Shown piece by piece: positions 1 to 6,008 of a stretch of DNA of 8,371 bases; position 1 is the first letter of the stretch; each line of letters begins with the position of its first letter. The position numbers and the translations under genes were made by a program. Location of the stretch: positions 1 through 8,371 of the forward strand of contig JBGOTT010000176.1 in NCBI GenBank assembly GCA_041476585.1, in the 5' to 3' direction. Source of the stretch: JADGRQ01 sp041476585. Its GTDB lineage: Bacteria; Pseudomonadota; Gammaproteobacteria; Burkholderiales; SG8-39. The notes beneath the pieces were generated by a model. It worked only from the letters and a program-made list of their open reading frames with translations. It searched no databases and had not been told where the DNA came from.

Positions 1-1434
1 ACCGACGGCATCGGGATGGGCACCGAGGGAATGAAGTATTCGCTCGTGTCGCGCGAAGTGATTGCGGACGCGATCGAGACCTCGGTGAATGGCCAGGCGA
101 TGGACGGGGCGCTGGTGGTCGGCGGCTGCGACAAGAACATGCCAGGCGCGATGATGGCGCTTGCGCGCATGAACGTCCCCGGCATCTATGTCTACGCCGG
201 CACCATCAAGCCGGGCAAGTGGAAAGGCCAGGATCTCACCATCGTCTCGGCGTTCGAGGCGGTGGGCGCTTTTTCCGCCGGCAAGATGTCGCAGGAGGAC
301 TACGACGGCATCGAGCGCAACGCCTGCCCCTCGGTCGGCGCCTGCGGCGGCATGTTTACCGCCAACACCATGTCCTCCTCCTTCGAGGCGCTCGGCATGA
401 GCCTGCTGGGGTCCTCGCAGATGGCCTCGCCCGATCCGGAGAAGGCGGATTCGGCGGCCGCGTCGGCGAAGGTGCTGGTCGAGGCGATCAGGAACAATCT
501 GCGTCCGCGCGACATCATTACGCGCAAGTCGATCGAAAACGCGATCAGCCTGGTAATGGCCACCGGCGGCTCGACCAACGCGGTGCTGCATTTCCTCGCC
601 ATCGCGCACGCCGCCGAAGTGAAATGGACCATCGACGATTTCGAACGTGTGCGCCGCAAGGTGCCGGTACTGTGCGACTTGAAGCCCTCCGGGCGTTACG
701 TCGCGACCGACTTTCATCGCGCGGGCGGCGTCCCGCAGGTGCTGAAGATTCTGCTTGCAAACGGCGTGCTGCATGGCGAGTGCATGACCATCACCGGTAA
801 GACCATGGCCGAGGAGCTGAAGGACATTCCGGCCGAACCGCGCAACGACCAGGACGTGATCCGGCCGTGGAGCAACCCGATCTACAAGCATGGCCATCTG
901 GCGATTCTCAAGGGTAATCTCGCGACCGAAGGCTGCGTGGCCAAGATCACCGGCCTCAAGAATCCGGCGATTACCGGCCCCGCGCGCGTATTCGACTCCG
1001 AGCCTCTGGCAATGAAGGCGATCATGGCGAAGAAGGTCAAGCCGGGCGACGTGGTGGTGATCCGCTACGAAGGGCCGCAGGGCGGCCCCGGCATGCAGGA
1101 GATGCTCGCACCGACATCGGCTTTGATCGGTCAGGGGCTGGGCGAATCGGTCGGGCTGCTGACCGACGGGCGATTCTCGGGCGGCACCTGGGGTATTGTG
1201 GTGGGCCACGTCGCACCCGAAGCCTTCGTCGGCGGCACGATTGCGCTGGTGAAGGAAGGCGACTCGATCACCATCGACGCGAAGAAACGCTTGATCCAGC
1301 TCAACGTTCCCTCCAGGGAACTTGCCGCGCGCCGCAGGAAGTGGAAGCAGCCAAAACCGCGTTACACGCGCGGCCTGCTCGGCAAGTACGTGAAACTGGT
1401 GTCGAGCGCGTCGAAGGGCGCGGTGACCGACTAG
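1..1434 (+). CDS. ilvD: Dihydroxy-acid dehydratase IlvD, 5'-truncated
   Basis: This enzyme dehydrates 2,3-dihydroxy-isovalerate and 2,3-dihydroxy-3-methylvalerate to the 2-keto acids that become valine (and leucine) and isoleucine, in the cytoplasm. The frame is open from base 1, so the true start is upstream. 477 residues remain, against roughly 555-620 in the family, so about 80 or more N-terminal residues are missing. The visible N-terminus TDGIGMGTEGMKYSL matches the conserved IlvD core. Two cysteine motifs expected to bind the Fe-S cluster are present: GGCDKNMPG (Cys codon 127-129) and CPSVGACGGMFTANTM (325-369). The third family cysteine would lie before the window. GRFSGGTWG near the C-terminus carries the Ser (1177-1179) proposed as catalytic base in the family. 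The GACGGMFTAN pattern resembles the shorter IlvD subgroup. The 3' end is intact and converges on the DUF924 gene. Edd, the related sugar-acid dehydratase, is the main alternative but fits less well. Confidence 0.96.
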   Translation, partial: TDGIGMGTEGMKYSLVSREVIADAIETSVNGQAMDGALVVGGCDKNMPGAMMALARMNVPGIYVYAGTIKPGKWKGQDLTIVSAFEAVGAFSAGKMSQEDYDGIERNACPSVGACGGMFTANTMSSSFEALGMSLLGSSQMASPDPEKADSAAASAKVLVEAIRNNLRPRDIITRKSIENAISLVMATGGSTNAVLHFLAIAHAAEVKWTIDDFERVRRKVPVLCDLKPSGRYVATDFHRAGGVPQVLKILLANGVLHGECMTITGKTMAEELKDIPAEPRNDQDVIRPWSNPIYKHGHLAILKGNLATEGCVAKITGLKNPAITGPARVFDSEPLAMKAIMAKKVKPGDVVVIRYEGPQGGPGMQEMLAPTSALIGQGLGESVGLLTDGRFSGGTWGIVVGHVAPEAFVGGTIALVKEGDSITIDAKKRLIQLNVPSRELAARRRKWKQPKPRYTRGLLGKYVKLVSSASKGAVTD

Positions 1435-1444
1435 CGAGCGCTAG
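1431..1444. repeat. Inverted repeat spanning both convergent stop codons
   Basis: Two perfect 6-bp arms, CTAGCG and CGCTAG, are separated by AG. The left arm contains the ilvD stop (TAG, 1432-1434) and the right arm contains the stop of the minus-strand DUF924 gene (CTA on this strand, 1441-1443). The stem is short and no T-run follows on either strand, so it is not a convincing intrinsic terminator. It could arise by chance from two tail-to-tail TAG codons. Confidence 0.6.
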
Positions 1445-2037
1445 AACCCCGAGCCGGGTTGCTTCAGAAACTCGGCTTCTTGCGCAGTGCTGGCGCGGCC
1501 GAGCGCGGCGTTGCGGTGCGGAAAGCGCCCGAAGCGGCGCACGATTTCCCAGTGCCGCACCGCGTACGGGAATATGCCGGCGGTTTCCGGATAGGGCTCG
1601 AGCCGCGACATTAGTGCGATCGAGCGCCATTGCTCGTCAAGCGATTCGCTGTGCTCGAACGGCAGGTAAAGAAACATCCGCTCGGCGGGCCGCAGGGCGG
1701 TGTCGAAGCCTGAATCCACGCCGCGCTTCGCCGCCGCAAGCGCGAGCGCGTCGGTGGCGAAGGCGCGCGCCGCATCTGTTCCCGGAGGGCGGAACATGTT
1801 GCGCGGAAACTGATCGAGCGCAACCACCAGCGCGAGGCAATCGCCGGGCGCGTTCATCCATGCCGCGAGCTGCCCCGCGGCGCCTTCCTCATGCAGCGCG
1901 AGAAACCGCGTCCGGATCTCCGCATCGAATGCGGGGTCCTTGCGGAACCAGCGCGGATCGGGATTGCCGCTGCGCTCATGCTCGCCGAACCAGAACTGCA
2001 AGACCTGCGCCGCGTGAGGGTCTTTCGTATCCTGCAT
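1441..2037 (-). CDS. DUF924 family protein (function unknown)
   Basis: A 198-residue soluble protein of the DUF924 family, which has no assigned biochemical role and a predicted all-helical, TPR-like fold. Family hallmarks seen in order are VLQFWFG (residues 12-18), a W-rich early region with DPRWFRKD, LALVVALDQFPRNMFR (68-83), ERMFLYLPFEHSE (119-131) and RFGRFPHRNAALGRAST (169-184). There is no signal peptide or membrane segment. The length fits the family, which usually runs about 180-200 residues. I chose the ATG at 2037. A TTG five codons upstream (2052) is also open but adds only five non-conserved residues. No clear Shine-Dalgarno sequence precedes either start. The gene is convergent with ilvD (6 bp apart) and divergent from the DUF255 gene, so it is probably monocistronic. 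Family assignment is firm; function is not known. Confidence 0.93.
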   Translation of the reverse strand: MQDTKDPHAAQVLQFWFGEHERSGNPDPRWFRKDPAFDAEIRTRFLALHEEGAAGQLAAWMNAPGDCLALVVALDQFPRNMFRPPGTDAARAFATDALALAAAKRGVDSGFDTALRPAERMFLYLPFEHSESLDEQWRSIALMSRLEPYPETAGIFPYAVRHWEIVRRFGRFPHRNAALGRASTAQEAEFLKQPGSGF

Positions 2038-2047
2038 GCGCCAATGC

Positions 2048-2056
2048 TGCAATAAT
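2048..2056 (+). promoter_or_regulatory. Possible extended -10 promoter for the DUF255 gene
   Basis: TGCAATAAT matches the extended -10 form TGnTATAAT at all but one base. No good -35 is seen 16-18 bp upstream, which is tolerated for extended -10 promoters. Transcription would begin near 2063, about 36 nt before the ATG at 2099. The element lies inside the longer possible reading frame that starts at 2036, which supports the downstream start. It sits in the 61-bp divergent gap (2038-2098), which should also hold the promoter of the DUF924 gene. No strong candidate was seen for that direction. Confidence 0.35.
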
Positions 2057-2098
2057 CGCCACCTCGCTGCAAACGAGCCGCTGCACGCGACCGATCAC

Positions 2099-4120
2099 AT
2101 GCTCAATCGCCTGGCGCGGGAAACCTCGCCCTACCTTCAACAGCACGCTGCCAATCCGGTCGAGTGGTATGCGTGGGGGCCCGAAGCGCTCGCGCGCGCA
2201 AAGGCCGAAGACCGGCCGATCCTGCTCTCGATCGGATATTCGGCCTGCCACTGGTGCCACGTGATGGCGCATGAGAGTTTCGAGGACGAGGAAGTGGCCG
2301 CGGTGATGAACCGCCTGTTCGTCAACATCAAGGTGGATCGCGAAGAACGGCCAGACCTCGACCAGATCTATCAGACCGCCCACCAGATGATCGCGCAGCG
2401 TCCCGGTGGCTGGCCGCTCACGATGTTCCTTGCGCCCGACGGCAAGCCGTTCTTCGGCGGCACCTACTTTCCGAAGAGCGCGCGCCATGGCCTGCCCGGA
2501 TTTCCCGACCTGCTCGAACGCGTTGCCGCGGTGTGGCGCGAGAAGCGCGCTGAGATTGCCGAGCAGGGAGCGCAGATCCTCGCGGCCTTGTCACATACGC
2601 TGCCTCGCGAAAGCGGCCACCGCTCGGAGTTTTCTGCGGCGCCGATCGAGGCTGCGATCGATGGGTTGCGCGCGATTTTCGACTCGCGCTTCGGAGGTTT
2701 CGGCGGTGCGCCGAAGTTTCCGCACCCGACCGACCTCGAGTTGTGCTTTCGCCGATGGGCAACCGCGGGCGACGCCAACGCGTGCGCGATGGCGCTCACG
2801 ACGCTCGAGAACATGGCCAAAGGCGGAATCTACGACCAGCTCGGTGGCGGCTTCGCCCGCTACAGCGTCGACCAGTACTGGATGATCCCCCACTTCGAGA
2901 AAATGCTCTACGACAACGGCCCGCTGCTCGCACTTTGCGCGCAAGCGTGGCAGGTGTCGCGCGACCCGCTGTACGCGCGCGTGGTGCGCGAGACCGCCGG
3001 CTGGATGATGCGCGAGATGCAATCGCCCGAGGGGGGCTTCTACTCCTCGCTCGATGCCGATTCGGAGCACGAAGAAGGCAAATTCTATGTCTGGTCGCGC
3101 GAGGAAGTGCGCGCGCTGCTCAGCGGCGATGAGTACACCGTGGCCGCGGCACATTACGGCCTGGACCGCGCGCCGAACTTCGAGGACCGGCACTGGAATC
3201 TGCATGTATCGAAGCCGATCGAGGCGGGCGCGCAAGCGCTGCTCGAGTCCGCGCGCGCGAAGCTGTTTGCGGCGCGCGAGAAGCGCATCCGTCCCGGACG
3301 CGACGACAAGGTACTCGCGTCGTGGAACGCGCTCGCGATCAAGGGGCTGGCTCGCGCGGCGCGCGTGTTCGGCGAGCGAGCCTGGCTCGATGCCGCACGC
3401 ACCGCGCTCGAGTTCATACGCCGCGCGATGTGCAAGGGCGGGCGGCTCGCCGCGACCTACAAGGACGGTCGCGCCCACTTGAACGCGTATCTGGACGACT
3501 ATGCTTTTCTGCTGGATGCCGTGCTCGAGTTGTTGCAGGCCGGATTCGTGCAGCGCGACCTCGAATTCGCCGAACAGCTCGCGCTCGTGCTGCTCGAGCA
3601 GTTCGAGGACCCGGCCTCCGGCGGGTTCTTTTTCACCGCCAGCGACCACGAGCAGTTGATCCATCGCGCCAAGCCCGGGCACGACAACGCCACGCCGTCG
3701 GGCAACGGTATCGCTGCGCATGCGCTGCAGCGCCTGGCTGCGCTGACCGGGGAGGACCGCTACCGGATTGCCGCAGAGCGCACGCTGGAACTGTTCTACC
3801 CCGGTATGAGCGAGCGCCCGGGCGGGTTTGCGAGCCTGCTGACAGCGCTCTCGGAGGCGATTGTTCCCACCACCACGGTGGTGATCCGCGGGGAGGCCAT
3901 GCACGCGAAAACCTGGAGCGGCGAACTGGCCCGGGAGCATCTGCCGCATTGCGTGGTGCTGACGATCCAGCCGGGGACGGCGGGATTACCCCCGGTGCTC
4001 GACAAACCGCCCGGGAAACCGCCTGTCAACGCGTGGGTATGCCAAGGCGTTAATTGCCTGCTGCCGATCGACGATCTGGCGGCGCTGAAGCAGGCTTGCA
4101 AATGCGTCGATATCCGGTAG
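2099..4120 (+). CDS. DUF255/YyaL-type thioredoxin-domain protein
   Basis: A 673-residue member of the family that includes bacterial YyaL and human SPATA20. It has an N-terminal thioredoxin-like DUF255 domain (about 1-165) followed by an (alpha/alpha)-barrel, six-hairpin glycosidase-like region (about 180-600). The N-terminus NRLARETSPYLQQHAANPVEW is the family signature, so the ATG at 2099 is preferred. An in-frame ATG at 2036 would add 21 residues that do not look conserved. The redox-type motif is SACHWCHVMAHESF, with Cys50 and Cys53. Other conserved blocks are GGIYDQLGGGFARYSVDQYW (about 241), GGFYSSLDADSEHEEGKFYVW (about 311), RPGRDDKVLASWNALAIKGLA (about 396) and DNATPSGNGIAA (about 527). 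No signal peptide is evident, so it is probably cytoplasmic. The substrate is unknown: it could be a disulfide reductase, a sugar-modifying enzyme or both. Its start diverges from the DUF924 gene, and a cytochrome c gene follows 30 bp downstream. Confidence 0.93.
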   Translation: MLNRLARETSPYLQQHAANPVEWYAWGPEALARAKAEDRPILLSIGYSACHWCHVMAHESFEDEEVAAVMNRLFVNIKVDREERPDLDQIYQTAHQMIAQRPGGWPLTMFLAPDGKPFFGGTYFPKSARHGLPGFPDLLERVAAVWREKRAEIAEQGAQILAALSHTLPRESGHRSEFSAAPIEAAIDGLRAIFDSRFGGFGGAPKFPHPTDLELCFRRWATAGDANACAMALTTLENMAKGGIYDQLGGGFARYSVDQYWMIPHFEKMLYDNGPLLALCAQAWQVSRDPLYARVVRETAGWMMREMQSPEGGFYSSLDADSEHEEGKFYVWSREEVRALLSGDEYTVAAAHYGLDRAPNFEDRHWNLHVSKPIEAGAQALLESARAKLFAAREKRIRPGRDDKVLASWNALAIKGLARAARVFGERAWLDAARTALEFIRRAMCKGGRLAATYKDGRAHLNAYLDDYAFLLDAVLELLQAGFVQRDLEFAEQLALVLLEQFEDPASGGFFFTASDHEQLIHRAKPGHDNATPSGNGIAAHALQRLAALTGEDRYRIAAERTLELFYPGMSERPGGFASLLTALSEAIVPTTTVVIRGEAMHAKTWSGELAREHLPHCVVLTIQPGTAGLPPVLDKPPGKPPVNAWVCQGVNCLLPIDDLAALKQACKCVDIR

Positions 4121-4123
4121 CAT
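4096..4123 (+). promoter_or_regulatory. Possible sigma-70 promoter for the cytochrome c gene
   Basis: TTGCAA (4096-4101) and TAGCAT (4118-4123) each match 4 of 6 bases of the -35 and -10 consensus and are 16 bp apart. A GC-rich discriminator (GGCGCGG) follows. The -10 begins at the stop codon of the upstream gene, and transcription would start near 4130, giving a leader of about 20 nt. Cotranscription with the upstream gene is equally possible. Confidence 0.35.
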
Positions 4124-4150
4124 GGCGCGGTTTTTAACTGGGGAAATGCG

Positions 4151-4459
4151 ATGAAACACCTGATTTTGCCGATCGCGCTGATCGGCGCGTTCTGCGCCGG
4201 TCCGACGCAGGCGAGCGAAGAACTCGCCAAGAAATACGCATGCATGGCTTGCCATTCGGTCGACAAGAAGCTGATCGGCCCGTCTTACAAGGACGTGGCG
4301 AAAAAGTACGCCGCCGACAAGGGCGCCCAAGCGATGCTCGAAGACAAGGTGAAAAAGGGCGGTACCGGCGTGTGGGGCCAGATTCCGATGCCGCCGAACG
4401 GCTCGGTGCCCGCTGCCGACGTGAGCGCGCTGGTGAAGTGGGTGCTGTCCCTGAAGTAA
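4151..4459 (+). CDS. Periplasmic monohaem cytochrome c (class I, c-551-like)
   Basis: A 102-residue precursor of a small electron-carrier cytochrome. Residues 1-21 form a Sec signal peptide with a likely cut after TQA, leaving a mature protein of about 81 residues, the size of cytochrome c-551. The haem attachment site is CMACH (Cys31, Cys34, His35), and the likely sixth ligand is Met80 in IPMPPNG. A C-terminal helix, VSALVKWVLSLK, is typical of the fold. The upstream GGGGA (4140-4144) is a good ribosome binding site 6 nt before the ATG. The gene lies 30 bp after the DUF255 gene and is closed by a strong terminator. The electron donor and acceptor cannot be told from the sequence; in this family such proteins shuttle electrons to oxidases, nitrite reductases or peroxidases. 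Confidence 0.95.
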   Translation: MKHLILPIALIGAFCAGPTQASEELAKKYACMACHSVDKKLIGPSYKDVAKKYAADKGAQAMLEDKVKKGGTGVWGQIPMPPNGSVPAADVSALVKWVLSLK

Positions 4460-4477
4460 CTGAAAGGAACGATTCAC

Positions 4478-4505
4478 GAAAAAGCCGGGCTTGCCCGGCT
4501 TTTTC
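4478..4505. terminator. Strong intrinsic terminator, probably bidirectional
   Basis: The perfect hairpin GAAAAAGCCGGG - CTTG - CCCGGCTTTTTC has a GC core flanked by an A-run on the left and a T-run on the right, 18 bp after the cytochrome c stop. The A-run gives a T-run on the opposite strand, so it could stop transcription from both sides. It separates the cytochrome c gene from the liv genes. Confidence 0.92.
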
Positions 4506-4561
4506 GTTGGGCGAGCGCTTCGATCCCGGGTCCTGAAATGGCAGACGGGAACAAGCTTCTT

Positions 4562-4581
4562 TACCCCGGGGTGCCGGGGTA
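4562..4581. repeat. Inverted repeat upstream of livJ, touching the proposed -10
   Basis: The 8-bp arms TACCCCGG and CCGGGGTA are perfect and enclose a GGTG loop. The right arm ends inside the proposed -10 element (TATCAT, 4580-4585), so the repeat fills the -35/-10 spacer. It has no T-run and is poorly placed as a terminator. It may be an operator for a dimeric regulator, or chance in GC-rich DNA. Confidence 0.6.
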
Positions 4582-4585
4582 TCAT
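4580..4585 (+). promoter_or_regulatory. Possible -10 element of the livJ promoter
   Basis: TATCAT matches 5 of 6 bases of the sigma-70 -10 consensus and is followed by the GC-rich discriminator AGCGCG. Transcription would start near 4592, giving a leader of about 26 nt. The -35 position (TTCTTT, 4557-4562) is poor, which suggests an activator or a weak promoter. The strong terminator upstream means that livJ needs a promoter in the 4506-4617 gap. Confidence 0.45.
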
Positions 4586-4617
4586 AGCGCGCCGGTTTCA
4601 ACCCCCTGGGAGAGCGC

Positions 4618-5925
4618 ATGAAGCATTCCAAACTCGCATTGACCCTCATCGCCGCCGCGATCGGCCTGATCGGCTGCGGCGAAGAGAAAAAGCCCGAACC
4701 ACCCAAGGTCGAAGCCCCCAAGCCCCCGCCGCCCCCGCCGTCGATCGAGATCAAGATCGGCAGCGTCGCACCGCTCACCGGCGGCATCGCGCATCTCGGG
4801 AAGGACAACGAGAACGGCGTGCGCCTGGCAGTGGATGAGGCCAACGCCGCCAAAATCAAGATCGACGGCAAGGACGCGAAGTTCGTGATGATGGGCGAGG
4901 ACGACCAGGCCGATCCCAAGGTCGGCACCACGGTTGCGCAGAAACTCGTGGACGCAAAAGTTGCCGGTGTGGTCGGTCACCTCAACTCCGGCACGTCGAT
5001 TCCGGCATCATCGATCTACAACGGCGCCGGTATACCCGTGATTTCCGGATCGGCGACCAATCCGAAACTCACCGAGCAGGGATTCAAGGTGCAGTTCCGC
5101 GTGGTCGGCCGCGACGACCAGCAGGGCCCGGCGATCGCCAGCTACCTTGCGACGAACGCCAAACCGAAGGTCGTGGCGGTGATCGATGACGCGACGGCGT
5201 ATGGCGAAGGGCTGGCAAACGAGGTGGAAAAGACGCTGACTGCCGCCAAAATCAAGGTGCTGCCGCGGGAGAAGGGTACCGACAAGACCACCGACTGGAA
5301 GGCGGTGCTCACCAAGGTAAAGGGCAAGCGACCCGACGCGATTTTCTACGGCGGCATGGATGCTACCGGCGGCCCGCTGATGAAGCAGGGCAGGGAACTC
5401 GGCATCAAGGCGGTTTTCGCGTTCGGCGACGGCGCGTGCACCGACGAGATGAGCAAGCTCGCCGGCGATGCGGCCGAGGGCCTGTTGTGCTCGCAGGCCG
5501 GCATCCCGGTCAAGGCTGCGTCGCAGAAATTCCTCGATGCCTACAAGAAGGCGTTCAACGTGGACCCGATCCTGTACGCACCGTTCACTTATGACGCGGC
5601 GAACATGCTGATCGACGCGATGAAGAAAGCCAACTCGGCCGACCCGGCAAAGTACCTGCCGGAGCTCGCCAAGCTGAGCTTCATCGGTGCGACCGGCAAG
5701 ATCGAGTTCGACGAAAAGGGCGACCGCAAGGATGCCGAGATGACGATCTTCACCATGAGGGGCGGCAAGATCGAGCCGATCGCGATCATCAAGGGCGGCA
5801 ATTCGATGACCGTAGACGAGTACCTGAAGATGGCCGCGCCGGGGGCACCCGCGGAGGCGCCCAAGCCTGCGGCGGAAGCGCCCAAGCCGGCAGCCGCGGC
5901 GGCCAAGGACGAAGCAAAGAAATAG
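4618..5925 (+). CDS. livJ: Branched-chain amino acid ABC transporter binding lipoprotein (LivJ/LivK-like)
   Basis: A 435-residue extracytoplasmic binding protein (Peripla_BP_6 type) that would deliver leucine, isoleucine, valine or related substrates to LivHMGF. The N-terminus has a signal peptide ending in the lipobox LIGC, so Cys20 is predicted to be lipidated. A Pro/Lys/Glu linker follows (21-42, with six prolines at 36-41). The mature fold starts at IEIKIGSVAPLTGG (43-56). GEDDQADPKVGTTVAQKLV (93-111), GHLNSGTSIPASSIY (120-134) and SATNPKL (145-151) match ligand-site blocks of the family; Ser/Thr residues there bind the amino acid backbone in E. coli LivJ. Cys274 and Cys291 could form a disulfide. 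The C-terminus carries an Ala/Pro/Lys-rich tail of about 30 residues with a duplicated EAPKPAA. GGGAG (4608-4612) sits 5 nt before the ATG. LivJ and LivK cannot be told apart here, and amide or urea substrates remain possible. Confidence 0.94.
   Translation: MKHSKLALTLIAAAIGLIGCGEEKKPEPPKVEAPKPPPPPPSIEIKIGSVAPLTGGIAHLGKDNENGVRLAVDEANAAKIKIDGKDAKFVMMGEDDQADPKVGTTVAQKLVDAKVAGVVGHLNSGTSIPASSIYNGAGIPVISGSATNPKLTEQGFKVQFRVVGRDDQQGPAIASYLATNAKPKVVAVIDDATAYGEGLANEVEKTLTAAKIKVLPREKGTDKTTDWKAVLTKVKGKRPDAIFYGGMDATGGPLMKQGRELGIKAVFAFGDGACTDEMSKLAGDAAEGLLCSQAGIPVKAASQKFLDAYKKAFNVDPILYAPFTYDAANMLIDAMKKANSADPAKYLPELAKLSFIGATGKIEFDEKGDRKDAEMTIFTMRGGKIEPIAIIKGGNSMTVDEYLKMAAPGAPAEAPKPAAEAPKPAAAAAKDEAKK
5854..5895 (+). 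repeat. Tandem 21-bp repeat encoding EAPKPAA twice
   Basis: Two adjacent 21-bp units (5854-5874 and 5875-5895) encode residues 413-419 and 420-426 of the binding protein. They are identical in protein but differ at some wobble positions. The core EAPKP also occurs at residues 32-36 in the N-terminal linker. Confidence 0.8.
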
Positions 5926-5945
5926 ACGAGGCGCTTCCTATCGAT

Positions 5946-5979
5946 GGAAACGGCGCCTGCGGGTGCCGTTTTCTTTTCT
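5946..5979 (+). terminator. Intrinsic terminator between livJ and livH
   Basis: The stem AAACGGCGCC / GGTGCCGTTT (5948-5957 and 5962-5971, one G-U pair) with loop TGCG is followed by TTCTTTTC-type pyrimidine-rich sequence. It begins about 20 bp after the livJ stop and about 30 bp before livH. The broken T-run suggests partial read-through, which would give more livJ mRNA than livHMG mRNA. Confidence 0.82.
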
Positions 5980-5993
5980 GCGTCAGGTTCCGG

Positions 5994-5999
5994 CACAAT
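5994..5999 (+). promoter_or_regulatory. Possible -10 element close to the livH start
   Basis: CACAAT matches 4 of 6 bases of the -10 consensus. A start site 6-8 nt downstream would fall at about 6005-6007, only 2-4 nt before the livH GTG, which would make a leaderless or nearly leaderless mRNA. The -35 position (around 5971-5976, TTCTTT) overlaps the terminator tract and is weak. Confidence 0.25.
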
Positions 6000-6008
6000 A
6001 GCCTCGCC

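Noticed and set aside
1..1434. Possible frameshift or pseudogene status for ilvD
   Set aside because: The frame is continuous from base 1 to a normal C-terminus with the expected motifs. The missing N-terminus is due only to the window edge.
1341..2264. 307-codon plus-strand frame across the end of ilvD and the DUF924 gene
   Set aside because: Its Arg/Ala/Ser-rich translation lacks motifs and overlaps three genes with family support.
2591..3949. 452-codon open frame on the minus strand opposite the DUF255 gene
   Set aside because: The translation is Arg/Ala/His-rich low-complexity sequence without family motifs, and it lies wholly antisense to a gene with clear conserved blocks. This is common in GC-rich DNA.
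4540..4557. TGGCAG followed by AAGC upstream of livJ, considered as a sigma-54 site
   Set aside because: The TGG is present but the GC element is not at the required spacing, and the TTGC half is missing.
4562..4581. Hairpin before livJ considered as a transcription attenuator or terminator
   Set aside because: It has no T-run, no leader peptide reading frame was seen, and it lies upstream of the likely transcription start. An operator or chance repeat is more plausible.
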